From a virus, in the IMG/VR virus record IMGVR_UViG_3300027969_002424, positions 124,001 to 188,000 of that record: 64,000 bases of DNA, one strand, 5' to 3'. Shown here in pieces: positions 25,401-46,200 of the stretch. A program made the translations under genes and the position numbers. The notes below the pieces were generated by a model that saw nothing but the letters and a program-made list of their open reading frames with translations, was not told the DNA's origin and searched no databases. Numbering within the stretch: position 1 is the stretch's first letter; every line of letters begins with the position of its first letter.

Positions 25401-26531
25401 TCTGTTGGTACTGAAAATGCAGATACTGGTTGGGTACAAACAGGGGAAATTGTTACAGTTGGTACAACTCCTGTAGTTTGGACACAGTTCTCTGGTGCTG
25501 GTCAATATACTGCAAATACTAGTGCTGGTTTAGCATTAAACGGCACAGTATTCAGTGCTAAGGTTGATGGTAACACTAACCCAACAACTGCGTTTGACGG
25601 TAACGGTAATATTTATGTTCCAGCTGGAGCAGCGTTCACGACACCAAATATTGGTGCTGCAACTGGTACAAGTATTGACTTATCTGGTAATGTATTAGCG
25701 GCTAATATTAATTCTAACGCAATGATTACGACTGCTAATCTTGAAGTTAGTGCTAATATCTTAACTAATAATATTACTGCTAATGCTAGTGCTAACATTG
25801 TTGGTAACTTAAGTGCTAATAATGCTACTGTTACTAACTTATTAACAGTTAGTGGAAATGCCAATGTTGCTTTAACATTAAATGGTAATGTTGCTAACTT
25901 TACTGGTAACTTAACCGCTGCTAATGCTAACTTAGGTAACTTAGCAACAGCTAATTATGTAAATGTAGCAACACAGATTAATGGTAATGTTGCTAACTTC
26001 AGCGGTAACTTAACTGCACTTAATGCTAACTTAGGTAACTTAGCTACTGCTAACTATGTAAATGTAGCTAATGACTTGAATGTTGTTGGTACTGCTAATA
26101 TTGCTAATGTTTCTATAACAGGTAATATCACTGCTAATAATATTACTTCTAATAACATTATAGCAATGCAACAAGCCAATATTGGCAACACATTGATTAA
26201 ATGGGCAAACACTACAACAACTAGTACTGGTGCTAATCAAACTATTGCATATTACACTATATCAAGTACTGATATCGTTGGTGTAGAGTTCTTAGTAAAA
26301 AGTTATGATTCCACTCCCGGCGACACTAAATACAGTGTAGCAACAGTGCAAGCAGTTACTAATGGAACGGCTGCAGATTATGCTGTATTTGGAACAGTTA
26401 GATTAGGTAATACTACTGGTATGCTAGCAGTTAATATGAGTATTGTTGGACCAACAGCAAATATTAACTTGCAAGTTACCCCAGCTAGCAGCAACACTAC
26501 AGTATGGACTACACAGTATAGATTGATTTAA
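22455..26531 (+). CDS. Large Asn/Ala-rich repetitive tail fibre
   Basis: A 1358-residue protein built from imperfect repeats such as NANLGNLATANYVNV and GNVANFSGNLTA, which suggest a beta-solenoid or repeated beta-strand shaft. A distinct module lies at ~855-1020 (ITSVAAPTSDSDAANKAYVD, then TRVLVKNETAGNAPYNGIYT), a type found in phage fibres. The C-terminal ~120 residues (GANQTIAYYTISSTDIVGVEF ...) match the end domain of the preceding gene. The N-terminus LNSIGGFSVG is the shared fibre start. Near-identical repeat DNA makes internal recombination likely. Confidence 0.78.
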   Translation: MALRALNSIGGFSVGDNPQQNIILANGDITSNNFSANGFANINGNLTANFANFSGNLNISNSNANWGVLTDNLYYSNGAPWDMSNPAGANGYIQYYDDGNFGASANFQFTASTNTLQVTGTANVTGNLNVSDTLAGNIANFSGNLTALNANLGNLATANYVNIAQTLNGNVANFSGNLKSANANLGNLVTANFANFTNDIVVQGNIANANNVSITYELAGNTANFSGNITSLNANLGNLATANFVNVSSNLNVTNTANVGNLNVTNNVTSNLIPNVSNTYTLGNLTNMWKDLYLSGTSIYIGTQNITANGTSIAVSNDFAANSFFATNNVTANGNVYANAGGAAGYIYANFANVQSNLYVGANANIVNTLTAANIKDTNLANTQIVFANAANTLSGSANFVFDATSNTLSVDNANLTGTLNGNIANFIGNLTSLNANLGNLATANYVNIATQLNGNVGNFSGNVTAANFITSGSGGNISGANVVSANSFLAIGGTANFSNTSNVALGSVSNLHITGGSNGYVLTTDGTGNVAWEETAQSNQIFNGNSNVTIADPNGNVTITANAGSAYTWTFANTNGSFNAPGDGSFVGVIGANAITANGNITANGNVYANSGGGDGYVYANFANISTDLFVGANANIVDTLTANTANITNLNVANISTTGNITANNATINLELAGNTANFSGNVKFNGAEANIANALYVGTNANIGGNLNVVGNIANVNNISVTTNITSNSANFTGFLQGANANFTGNVNAVNFIGNLANGASNVQIDNGGNIRFSPGTGYANAVIFSSGGVDTIGYVTANGNITSNTGFVSNTVTAFANTALTLNAGTATGAANINVVLVPSGNGTVDVSSKRITSVAAPTSDSDAANKAYVDSVAQGLNIKASVRVATYAALPAYTYNNGTAGVGATITANAFGALVVDGQTISTIGTRVLVKNETAGNAPYNGIYTLTTAGGVADYFVLTRSLDMNVAIEFDGAFTFVSVGTENADTGWVQTGEIVTVGTTPVVWTQFSGAGQYTANTSAGLALNGTVFSAKVDGNTNPTTAFDGNGNIYVPAGAAFTTPNIGAATGTSIDLSGNVLAANINSNAMITTANLEVSANILTNNITANASANIVGNLSANNATVTNLLTVSGNANVALTLNGNVANFTGNLTAANANLGNLATANYVNVATQINGNVANFSGNLTALNANLGNLATANYVNVANDLNVVGTANIANVSITGNITANNITSNNIIAMQQANIGNTLIKWANTTTTSTGANQTIAYYTISSTDIVGVEFLVKSYDSTPGDTKYSVATVQAVTNGTAADYAVFGTVRLGNTTGMLAVNMSIVGPTANINLQVTPASSNTTVWTTQYRLI

Positions 26532-26534
26532 TAA

Positions 26535-28862
26535 ATGGCAACTCAAGCATTCAACGCGGATACCGGGGTTAGCGTTGGAAGCAGTGCTAGTCTTGTAATT
26601 GATGCTAACAGAAACGCAAATTTTGCGAATGTTAGCGCCAACCTTGGAAATTTTTCTGGCAATGTTTCTACCAATAGCTTCTTTGTAGGAGACGGTGGTT
26701 ATTTAACCAATATAAGTTCCGGCGGCTCTAGCTTAAATGTAAGTCAATACACGACTGGAACAATTAGTAATACAGTAACAAGTGTAGCTAATTTATTATT
26801 TGACACCACAACAGGTTTTAGTGTAACTAATTTAGGTAATGGCAATGCATTAATTCAATTAGGTAGTTCATTCAAAACTTGGGAAGTTGCAGGTCAAACC
26901 AGTCTTGTTGCGGTAGGTGAAGATACTGTACAGTTCATAGCCGGCTCTGGTATAGATATCACAACTAATGCCTTAGCATACCCACAACAAATCACATTCT
27001 CTGCTAATTTAGGAAACATCTCAGACAATGAGATTAGCAATGGAACTAGTAATGTTTCTATCCCAACAGCAAATGGTAATGTTTTCATATCAGTCAATGG
27101 TAACGCAAATGTAGCAGTGGTTACTAGCACTGGTGCCAATATCAATGGAACATTAACTGTAAGCAATACAGTAACTATCTCAAATACAGCAGGTGGAGCA
27201 ACGAACATTGCATTAGGTAGTCCTAGTCAAGGAAATCTAGTAAGCAATGCAATATCTTTTACCACGGACTCAACAGTGTCAAACGCCATCGCCCAATTAA
27301 ATACAGTATTAGGGAAATTAGTTCCCCCGTCTCCCCCTAATTTCCCTGCCAGTCAATCAATAACTATTAATAGCTTGTCATCATATCGTATGGCAAACTA
27401 TGTTCAAACTGATAATACTCCTGGCGCAAACAAATCAGTAGCAGGTGGAACAACGGTATCAACCGTAACCAGAGTAGCAACATACACTACAAGCAATATA
27501 GCTAACGCTGGCCCGGGTGATAGTGGAACAATTACTGCATTTCTGAATGGCGCCAATGCAGGAAGTAGAATACTTACTACTAGTTTAAATGGAAACGGTG
27601 TTTATAGTAATTTAGTTATATTCAATAATGCTGACTATAATACAGTCAATGCAAATATTACTGCCGGGTTTTGGAGTGTGTTTTCTTCAAGAGCCTCAGG
27701 TACAGTAACTCAAGGTTGGAATGAAGTATACATAAGAGATTCAGCTACTAGTAACACTAATACTGCAAATTGGTTCTATGATTCAAGTTCACCCGGCACT
27801 CCCACATTCAGTTCACTATCAATAACTGCGCCCGGGTCACCTACTTATACATACTCAAGTACTGTTCCACATTATGCTAATACTAATAATTTTACCATTG
27901 GATTTAACTGTACAAAATTAAGTGGAAACATGTATCCAGTGAGTGATGCGTTTGTAACAGGAACAGCAGGTGGCGCATTTGCTGCACCAACATCAGTAAC
28001 ATACGCTACGGCAGGCGTTACTACACCACTAGCACAAAATTTATATGTAAGTTCTGGTTCGCAAGCAGTATCAACTACTAGTAGTATAATATCAGGATTT
28101 GGTGCAAGTACAACTGGACCAAGTGTTAATGTACTAAACAGTTATGCTACTGGAACACAGTCATTCACTACTACATTAGGTGCCAATGTATTATATAAAA
28201 CAGGAACAGTAAGTTCATTGAGTGTTATACAAGAAGCTAATATTTATATTGGTTCAACGATAGGGGTTGGATCTGGATTAGCATTTAGAATATTAAACCC
28301 AGGTGCAAGTAATACTCCATACTTTACAGGATATGAAACTGCATTTGATAGTCAGTCAAGTTTATTAAGAGTATACGATGCAACCGTAGTAGCAAATGTA
28401 TTAAAACATGATCAAACAAATTACTCAACGGGTTATTTACCAGTTGGCCCTGATTTAAGCACTGGTAGAAGTGGTACACAGTATTTTACTTTTAAAGTTG
28501 TTAGAACATCTGTATCTAAATTTGATGTAGGATGGTCAGGGAACATAGCTGGATTATGGGTAGCTTTGCCTGGAAGTACCATTGATAACACTTCAACTGC
28601 AAATGGTTGGTTAGATATGACAGTTTCGTATGCTGGAGCAGGAGTTCCGGGTGCGAATGTAGCTGCTGGTGGTAATGGAAGTGACGGTTCTGCATTGGGA
28701 GGAACAGCTCCGATAAATATAGTACAGACAAATAAATTCATTACTGCGACCTTTGGAACTGTAAGTAGTTCTAGTACAGCACAAAATGAAATTTATTTAA
28801 GGGTAGGATTAACAAGCGGACAAACTGTTACAGCATTATCATTGAGAGCGGCAAGCAACTAA
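26535..28862 (+). CDS. Tail-fibre-like structural protein
   Basis: A 775-residue protein starting QAFNADTGVSVG, the N-terminal pattern shared by this gene family. After ~100 residues of fibre repeat comes a module with FKTWEVAGQTSLVAVGEDTV and a long Ser/Thr/Gly-rich beta part (~270-775, e.g. GWNEVYIRDSATSNT, LVPPSPPNFP) that may be the receptor-facing portion. It starts 3 nt after the previous stop with no clear ribosome-binding site, so coupling is likely. No known lectin or enzyme motif is visible. Confidence 0.72.
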   Translation: MATQAFNADTGVSVGSSASLVIDANRNANFANVSANLGNFSGNVSTNSFFVGDGGYLTNISSGGSSLNVSQYTTGTISNTVTSVANLLFDTTTGFSVTNLGNGNALIQLGSSFKTWEVAGQTSLVAVGEDTVQFIAGSGIDITTNALAYPQQITFSANLGNISDNEISNGTSNVSIPTANGNVFISVNGNANVAVVTSTGANINGTLTVSNTVTISNTAGGATNIALGSPSQGNLVSNAISFTTDSTVSNAIAQLNTVLGKLVPPSPPNFPASQSITINSLSSYRMANYVQTDNTPGANKSVAGGTTVSTVTRVATYTTSNIANAGPGDSGTITAFLNGANAGSRILTTSLNGNGVYSNLVIFNNADYNTVNANITAGFWSVFSSRASGTVTQGWNEVYIRDSATSNTNTANWFYDSSSPGTPTFSSLSITAPGSPTYTYSSTVPHYANTNNFTIGFNCTKLSGNMYPVSDAFVTGTAGGAFAAPTSVTYATAGVTTPLAQNLYVSSGSQAVSTTSSIISGFGASTTGPSVNVLNSYATGTQSFTTTLGANVLYKTGTVSSLSVIQEANIYIGSTIGVGSGLAFRILNPGASNTPYFTGYETAFDSQSSLLRVYDATVVANVLKHDQTNYSTGYLPVGPDLSTGRSGTQYFTFKVVRTSVSKFDVGWSGNIAGLWVALPGSTIDNTSTANGWLDMTVSYAGAGVPGANVAAGGNGSDGSALGGTAPINIVQTNKFITATFGTVSSSSTAQNEIYLRVGLTSGQTVTALSLRAASN

Positions 28863-28869
28863 CTAAATC

Positions 28870-37899
<9,030 letters not shown>

Positions 37900-37922
37900 A
37901 ATGAAACTAGATAATGGTAACG

Positions 37923-37930
37923 GATAAATA
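37923..37930 (+). promoter_or_regulatory. Late promoter inside the fibre block
   Basis: GATAAATA, 22 nt before ATG 37953. Confidence 0.7.
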
Positions 37931-37952
37931 CTTACTGAAAGATAATTAAAGA

Positions 37953-38849
37953 ATGCCATACGGAACATTAGCGATAGATTCAATAACACCCTCAGCGAAC
38001 GCACTATCTGTCACGGGTAGCGTGTCATCGGTAAATACTTTTGGGTTCAAAAATCGTATCATCAATGGTGGACTATCAATTGATCAAAGAAATAGTGGCG
38101 CAGCACAAACTATAACAGCGGCTGCGGCTATTGCTTATACTGTAGACAGATGGTATGCATATTGTACTGGTGCAAATGTCACTGGTCAACAGATAGCTGG
38201 AACATATCTATCATCACAATATCGCTATCAATTCACAGGTGCAGCGAGTGTTACTGCGATTGGGTTTGGTCAACGCATTGAGCAACTTAATTGTTATGAT
38301 TTAGCAAACTCAACTGCTACCCTTAGTTGTTATATCTCTAATTCATTACTAACAACTGTTACATGGACAGCTTATTACGCTAATACAGCAAACACATTTG
38401 GTTCATTAGCAAGTCCGACAGTGACACAGATAGCTACGGGAACATTCACAGTCACATCATCTAGGGCGCAATATTCAGCGCAGATAGCTATACCATCAGC
38501 GGCTACTACTGGAATTCAAATAGTATTCACAGTGGGCGCACAGACGAGCGGTACATGGGTAATTGATACTATTCAACTTGAAGAAGGAACTCAAGCTACA
38601 TCGTTTGATTATCGTTCAATAATTACAGAATTACAATTTTGTCAGAGATATTATGAAATTGGTGGTGGCGTAAGTAATGCTGATTATGCAATGCAATATT
38701 ATAAAGTCACTAAACGAGTAACTGGTGCAGTAACCACAGCAGGGGTAACTGGATCAGTCACAGTTGGTCCACTCATAAGCACAGATAATTTTTATGCGAA
38801 ATTTAGTAACGTAACTGGATTCAGTTGGATAGCCAATGCGGAGTTATAA
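37953..38849 (+). CDS. Fibre/adhesin protein with carbohydrate-binding-like domain
   Basis: A 298-residue protein. The start INGGLSIDQRNSG, the block YTVDRWYAYCTGANVTGQQ and the end VIDTIQLEEGTQATSFDYR followed by ELQFCQRYYE are common in tail-fibre and prophage adhesin proteins. That order usually describes a jelly-roll (carbohydrate-binding-like) domain. It likely caps or decorates a fibre. The following gene starts 3 nt later. Confidence 0.72.
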   Translation: MPYGTLAIDSITPSANALSVTGSVSSVNTFGFKNRIINGGLSIDQRNSGAAQTITAAAAIAYTVDRWYAYCTGANVTGQQIAGTYLSSQYRYQFTGAASVTAIGFGQRIEQLNCYDLANSTATLSCYISNSLLTTVTWTAYYANTANTFGSLASPTVTQIATGTFTVTSSRAQYSAQIAIPSAATTGIQIVFTVGAQTSGTWVIDTIQLEEGTQATSFDYRSIITELQFCQRYYEIGGGVSNADYAMQYYKVTKRVTGAVTTAGVTGSVTVGPLISTDNFYAKFSNVTGFSWIANAEL

Positions 38850-38852
38850 CAT

Positions 38853-39530
38853 ATGGCAACTATAATAAATGCAGATAACGGTGTAGTCAGCGGTGTTCCG
38901 GGACTGAAGTATGTCTCAGACTCTACTGGTAATCTTCAACTACAGACTAATGGTACTAACGCATTATTGGTAGACACTAGTCAATATCCATCCGCAACGG
39001 TGAATGGATTAGGTACTGGTCGTATTCCAGCAGAACAGTTCTATAGATTGAATAGTGATTTGGTTGGTGCGAATGTGAATACAGCACAAAGCATATTAGG
39101 GGTTGGGGTTACATTGATCGGTAGTACGGTATATCAGTTTGAAGCTGTTTACGCATTAAGCAAAACAGCCGGGACAACATCTCATGCGTACGGGCTTGGA
39201 TTTGGAGGAACAGCTACTATAAACAATATTGGATATGATGTACAAGGGTTGTTTAAAACAGGAGCTTTTGCTGGAGGCGCCCCTGATATGGCGTTGTATA
39301 TACAAACAGCTACAAATACTGCTGTAACTGGCCCTTTGGCCCTTGCTGGTCTTCAGTTTTTTTGTCTAATAAAAGGTACAGTTTCTGTTAACGCCGGCGG
39401 TACATTTATTCCGCAATATACACTAAGCGCAGCGCCAGGTGGCGCATACACTACAGCTATTGGCAGCTATTTCAAAATCTCTCCACTAGGTGCTAGTGGA
39501 TCGAATACAAGTATAGGAACATGGAGTTAA
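38853..39530 (+). CDS. Small fibre-associated protein
   Basis: A 225-aa, G/T/A-rich protein beginning ATIINADNGVVSGVPGLKYV, with the shared N-terminal fibre pattern. The C-terminal ~150 residues (STVYQFEAVYALSKTAGT ... SAAPGGAYTTAIGSYFKI) form a beta-rich domain similar in tone to the next gene. Probably a short fibre or tip subunit; no catalytic motif. Confidence 0.65.
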   Translation: MATIINADNGVVSGVPGLKYVSDSTGNLQLQTNGTNALLVDTSQYPSATVNGLGTGRIPAEQFYRLNSDLVGANVNTAQSILGVGVTLIGSTVYQFEAVYALSKTAGTTSHAYGLGFGGTATINNIGYDVQGLFKTGAFAGGAPDMALYIQTATNTAVTGPLALAGLQFFCLIKGTVSVNAGGTFIPQYTLSAAPGGAYTTAIGSYFKISPLGASGSNTSIGTWS

Positions 39531-39531
39531 T

Positions 39532-40146
39532 ATGGCAGCGATAATAAACGGTGATACGGGAATCACATTTCCAGCTGGTGGTGTTGGAAATCCTACAAGT
39601 GCTGTCGTTGGTACGACTGACACACAAACATTAACGAACAAAACGATTTTAGGCGGAGCAATTAGTTCAGGTACTTCTGTAACTGCTAGTGGCACAAGCG
39701 TAGGATTTCCCAATATCCCAAGTTGGGCAAAAAGAATCACATTGCAATTGTTTGCAGTATCAACAAACGGCACATCTGGAAATTTAACTGCCCAGCTTGG
39801 AACAGGTGGCACGCCGACATACGTTGCATCTGGGTATGCTGGTACATCTTCAATTATTAGAGGCTCAACATCAACTGCAAGCGCAGGCGCTATTAGTACT
39901 GGTTTTGATTTGTTAAGGGCATTGGCTACTACGGCATTTACATCTGGAACATTTGTTTTTACTCTTGTAGATGCGGCAACAAATAAATGGGTTTGTTCTG
40001 CAATAATGGGAAGAAGCGATGAAGCAACTACAATTTTTACCGCAGGTTACATTGAGTTGGGTAGTGCCTTAACTGCCGTTAGGTTAACAACTACTACCGG
40101 TGTAGATAGTTTTGACGCAGGTACTGTAAATATTCTGTACGAATAA
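39532..40146 (+). CDS. Small fibre-associated protein
   Basis: A 204-aa protein beginning AAIINGDTGITFPAG and TQTLTNKTILGG, a motif common in phage fibre and neck-whisker proteins. The C-terminal half (FPNIPSWAKRITLQLFAVST onward) is a beta-rich domain. GGAG inside the end of the upstream gene serves as its ribosome-binding site, and the two genes form a pair. Likely a virion surface protein. Confidence 0.65.
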   Translation: MAAIINGDTGITFPAGGVGNPTSAVVGTTDTQTLTNKTILGGAISSGTSVTASGTSVGFPNIPSWAKRITLQLFAVSTNGTSGNLTAQLGTGGTPTYVASGYAGTSSIIRGSTSTASAGAISTGFDLLRALATTAFTSGTFVFTLVDAATNKWVCSAIMGRSDEATTIFTAGYIELGSALTAVRLTTTTGVDSFDAGTVNILYE

Positions 40147-40180
40147 ATCATACCAACTAGATATTCACTTTCAAAAGACG

Positions 40181-40188
40181 CATAAATA
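40181..40188 (+). promoter_or_regulatory. Late promoter of the 2607-aa fibre gene
   Basis: CATAAATA, 18 nt before ATG 40207; AAGGA follows as ribosome-binding site. Confidence 0.7.
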
Positions 40189-40206
40189 TAAGAACAAGGA
40201 ACATAG

Positions 40207-43200
40207 ATGGCAGTTTTAACGATACAACCGGTAGCAATTGACTCAGCGAATAACTTCACATTCGCTAGTACAACCAGCAACTCAGTAACCGTCTCGGGAA
40301 ACGCTACAGGTAATGTTAATATCGCCACTGTAACTGCAAACTTAGGTTTCCGTGGTGTTTTTGCTACATATACAGATAATTCTGCTGCATCATCAGCGAC
40401 AGTAGCTAATGCAGCTATACACGCATTTGCTGCACCAAACTTAGCAGCGGCGAACACAGGTGTCACGTTCACAAACGCAGCTACTTTCTATATCGCAGGT
40501 GGACCAGTAGCTAATACAAATGCTACGATAACTAACTCATATTCATTATTAGCAGGGGGAAACGCACGTTTCACTGGTAATATCATAGGTACACTAGCGA
40601 ATGGCAATAGTAATATCTATATCGCTACCGCAAACGGCAATGTGACTGTAGCTGCTGCTGGTAACACAACACTAACAATCACTGGTACTGGGGTGAATGT
40701 AGCTGGTACAGGAAATTTTAGTGCTAACGTTGCTGCTGCATATTTCATAGGTAATGGTAGTCAATTGACAGGACTTCCAAGTAGTAGCGGTGCAACAGGC
40801 GCTACTGGATATACAGGTAGTACTGGAGCAACGGGTGCTACAGGAGCAACAGGCAATTCAGGTAGCACAGGTGCAACTGGTTTAGGTAGTACAGGTGCAA
40901 CTGGTGCAACTGGTAATCAAGGTAGCACAGGAGCAACTGGCTTAGGTAGTACTGGCGCTACTGGTAATGATGGAGCCACAGGAGCAACTGGCTTAGGTAG
41001 TACTGGTGCAACTGGTGCAACTGGTGCAACAGGTAATCAAGGTAGCACAGGAGCAACTGGATTAGGTAGTACAGGTGCCACAGGTGCAACTGGTTTAGGC
41101 AGTACGGGTGCTACAGGAGCCACTGGTTTAGGTGCTACGGGCGCCACTGGTGCAACTGGCTTTAATGGCGCAACCGGAGCAACAGGACCAGTTGCAGGCA
41201 GTAATACTCAAATTGTATTCAATGACGCCGGCACTGCGAATGGTAGTGCTAATTTAACATTCAATAAAACAACTAATGTATTAGCAGTAGTTGGTAATGT
41301 AACCGCAAGTAATTTTGTAGGTGCATTAGCGAATGGGAATAGCAACGTATACATAGCAACAGCTAATGGAAACGTAACTATAGCAGCAGTAGGCAACACA
41401 ACATTGACTGTTACTGGTACTGGCGCTAATATCACTGGTACAGCAAACATCTCTGGTAATTTAACTATAGGATCAGCCACTGGTGGTAACTTAACTGGTG
41501 CTAATGTTATTAGTGCTAACACAGGTAATTTTACTGCTAATGTAACAGCAGCATACTTTATTGGCAATGGTAGTCAATTGACTGGACTTACTAGTTTTAC
41601 AGGTTCAACTGGTGCTACTGGTGCTACTGGATATAATGGTGCCACTGGCGCAACTGGTTTAGGTAGTACAGGTGCTACTGGTGCAACTGGTTTAGGTAGT
41701 ACAGGTGCTACAGGTGCAACTGGTTTAGGTAGTACAGGTGCAACAGGTGCAGCAGGCAATGACGGTGCAACTGGTGCAACTGGTCCGATTGCCGGAAGTA
41801 ATACTCAAGTTGTATTCAATGACGCAGGTGTTGCGAATGGTAGTGCTAATCTAACTTTTAACAAAACAACCAACGTGTTAGCAGTAACTGGTAATGTTAG
41901 TGCTACTTACTATATTGGCAATGGTAGTCAATTAACTGGTATTGCAACTGGTACTCCTGCTAGCATCAGCAATGGAAATAGTAATGTAAACATTCCTGCT
42001 GCGAACGGTAACATTACTATGAGTGCTGTGGGTAATAGTAACGTAGTAATTATCACTGGTACCGGCATGAATGTTGCAGGAACTGCAAATATCTCTGGTA
42101 ATTTAACAATAGGTTCAGCTACAGGTGGTAATTTAACTGGTGCTAATGTAATATTTGCAAATGTGTTTACCTCGAATGTAACAACAGGTACTGCTCCGTT
42201 TATTGTTAGTTCAAATACAGTAGTAGCAAACTTGAATGCTGATTTACTTGATGGATATACTACAGCAACAGCAAATACGGCAAATACAGTTGCAGTAAGA
42301 GATGCAAGTGGCAATTTAAGTGCTAATTATTTTATCGGTAATGGTAGTCAATTGACAGGTGTAGGTAGTGCCGGTTCATTGTCAAATGGTAATAGTAATG
42401 TAAATATTCCAGTGGCCAATGGTAATATAACTATTAGTGCTGTTGGTAACGCTAATGTAGTGATAGTAACTGGTACTGGTATGAATGTTGCAGGTACAAC
42501 AAATATCTCTGGTAATTTAACAATAGGTTCAGCTACAGGTGGTAATTTAACTGGTGCAAATGTATTAAGTGCAAATACAGGTAATTTCAGTGCTAATGTA
42601 ACAGCATCATATTTCTTAGGTAATGGTAGTCAATTGACCGGTCTTTCAAGTAGCAGCGGCGCCACTGGTGCTACAGGTGCAGGTGCGACTGGTGCAACTG
42701 GAGCTACTGGTTTAGGTAGTACTGGTGCGACAGGTGCAACTGGTGTAGGTAGTACTGGTGCAACTGGTGTAGGTAGTACTGGTGCAACTGGTGTAGGTAG
42801 TACTGGTGCAATTGGAGCGACGGGCGCTACTGGATTAGGTAGCACGGGTGCTACAGGTGCAGCAGGCAATGACGGTGCAACTGGTGCAACTGGCTTAGGT
42901 AGTACTGGTGCAACTGGTGCAACTGGTGCAACAGGCAATTTAGGTAGCACAGGTGCAACTGGCGCCCAAGGTGCAACAGGTGCAACTGGTTTAGGTAGTA
43001 CAGGTGCAACTGGTGCCCAAGGTGCAACAGGTGATCAAGGTGCAACAGGTGCAACTGGTTTAGGTAGTACAGGTGCAACTGGTGCCCAAGGTGCAACAGG
43101 TACAGCAGGTAATGACGGTGCAACTGGTGCTACTGGTTTAGGTAGTACAGGTGCAACAGGTGCTCAGGGTGCTACTGGTTTAGGTAGCACTGGTGCAACA

Positions 43201-46200
43201 GGTGCAGCGGGTAATAACGGAGCAACTGGCGCTACAGGTCCGATTGCAGGATCTAATACACAAATCATATTCAATGATGCAGGTACAGCAAATGGTAGTG
43301 CTAACTTAACATTTGATAAGACATCTAGCGTATTAACAATCACTGGTAACATAATAACTGGTGCAGGCACTGGCGGCAATATCACCGGAGCTAATGTTTT
43401 AAGTGCTAATTCTGGTAACTTTGCTACTACTTTGAATGTTGTAGGTAATGCTAATGTAGGTAATTTAGGATTTGGTAGTGGTATAATCACTGGTACAGGT
43501 AATGTAACTGCCGGATACTTCTTGGGAAATGGTAGTCAATTGACCGGTATATCTACAAGTAGTAATACTATATTTAATGGCAATAGCAATGTAAGCATCC
43601 CGTCAGCAAATGGTAACATCAACTTAAGTGCTGTAGGCAACGCTAATGTTGTAATAGTTACTGGTACTGGTATGAATGTTGCAGGTACAGCGAATATCAC
43701 TGGTAACATCATAACGGGTGCAGGCACAGGTGGAAACATCAGTGGGGCTAATGTTATAAGTGCAAACACAGGTAATTTTACTGCTAATGTAACCGCATCA
43801 TATTTCTTAGGTAATGGTAGTCAATTGACCGGTATTACTAGCAGCGGGGGTGCTACAGGTGCTACAGGTGCAGGTGCAACGGGTGCTACTGGTTTAGGTA
43901 GTACAGGTGCAACTGGTGCTACTGGATATGATGGTGCTACTGGTGCAACAGGATTAGGTAGTACAGGTGCAACGGGTGCTACTGGTTTAGGTAGTACAGG
44001 TGCAACTGGTGCTACTGGATATGATGGTGCTACTGGCGCTACAGGTCCGATTGCAGGATCTAATACACAAATCATATTCAATGATGCAGGTGTTGCTAAT
44101 GGTAGTGCTAACTTAACATTCGATAAAACTTCCAGTTTATTAACAGTTACTGGAAATATAGTAACGGGTGCAGGCACAGGTGGAAACATCAGTGGGGCTA
44201 ATGTTATAAGTGCAAACACAGGTAATTTTACTGCTAACGTAACAGCAGCGTACTTCTTAGGCAATGGTAGTCAATTGACTGGACTAACTAGTTTTTCAGG
44301 CGCTACAGGCGCTACTGGATTAGGTAGTACTGGCGCGACGGGAGCAGTAGGTAGTACAGGTGCTACTGGTTTAGGTAGTACAGGCGCAACAGGTGCAACA
44401 GGCAATGACGGAGCAACTGGTGCTACTGGTATAGGTAGTACAGGTGCTACTGGCGCTACTGGTTATAACGGAGCGACTGGTGCAACAGGACCAGTCGCTG
44501 GTAGTAACACACAAATTATATTCAATGACGCTAGCACTGCAAATGGTAGTGCTAATCTAACATTTGATAAAACAACCAATCAACTTACAGTAACCGGAAA
44601 TCTTCAAGTAACAAATACCTCAAATTTAGGTTCTGTGAGTAATGTAAAAATTACAGGTGGTTCTAGCACATATGTACTAAGTACAGACGGTGCCGGTAAC
44701 TTAAGTTGGGTAGCACAATCAGGGGGAGGCGGCGGTGGTGCAAGTATCAGTAATGGAAACAGTAATGTAAATATAGCTACTGCAAACGGCAATATCACTA
44801 TGAGTGCTACTGGTGTTTCAAATGTAATGGTAGTAAGTAACACCGGCGTAGTTACATCTGCCTTAACAGTGGGCGGCGGTGTCGGCGGTAATGTTACAGG
44901 TGCTAATGTGATTTCAGCTAATACAGGTACCTTTGGTGCAAATGTAACAGCAGCATTCTTCATAGGCAATGGTAGTCAGTTGACCGGTATCAGTGTAAGT
45001 GCTGGCACATTTGTGTCAAATGGCAATAGTAATGTAAATATTCCAGCAGCAAACGGGAACGTTAATATATCAGCAGTAGGTAATGCTAATATATTGGTAG
45101 TGACTGGAACTGGCGCTAATATCACAGGTACAGCTAACATTGCCGGTAATGCAAACGTAGGTAATTTAGGTACAGCAGGACAGATTATATCTACTGTCGC
45201 AACAGGTACTGCTCCATTAATAGTTACTTCGACCACAGTTGTAGCAAACTTAAATGCTAACGCATTGCAAGGTAATACACCTACATCTGCAAACACAGCA
45301 AATACAATTGCTCAGAGAGATGCTAACGGTAACTTGAGTGCTAACTTCTTCACAGGTAACGGTGCATTCTTAACTGGTCTTACTTTTACTACATTCAGTA
45401 ATGGTAACAGTAATATAAATATACCAGCAGCAAACGGAAACGTAACTGTAGCTGCGGTTGGTAACACAACATTGACAATCACTGGTACTGGCGTGAACGT
45501 AGCAGGTACTGGAAACTTCAGTGGTAATGTAAGTGTCACTGGTAATTTAAGTGCAGCTAACCTATTGGGGTCTCACGCAAATGGTAACAGTAATGTAAAC
45601 ATACCAGCAGCAAACGGAAACGTTAATATATCATCAGCAGGTAATGCTAACATATTAGTAGTAACTGGAACTGGCGCTAATATCAATGGCACATTGAACA
45701 CTGGTAGTGGGAATATTAATACTACGGGTAACGTAAGTGGAGCATTCTTCATAGGCAATGGTAGTCTATTGACTGGCATTTTTCCAACAACATCAAGTAT
45801 AGCTAATGGAAATAGTAATGTAAACGTAGTAGCAAATTCAAATGTCACTATCTCGGTAACAAGTGTACCAAACGTTGTAGTTGTAACATCAACTGGCGTT
45901 AACGTAGCCGGCACATTGAATACAGGCAGTGGTAATATTAATACAACCGGTAATGTCAGTGGAGCATTCTTCATAGGTAATGGTAGTCAATTGACTGGTC
46001 TTACTATCAGTGCTGGCACTTCTTTAATAAATGGTAATAGCAATGTGACAGTCATAGCAAATGGTAACATTACTATGAGTGCCACTGGTACTGCTAATGT
46101 ATTAGTTGTTTCTAATACCGGTGCAAACGTCACTGGAAACGGATTTTATTCTAATACAGTTACTGCACCCTTCTTTGCAGGTAATGGTTCACTATTAACT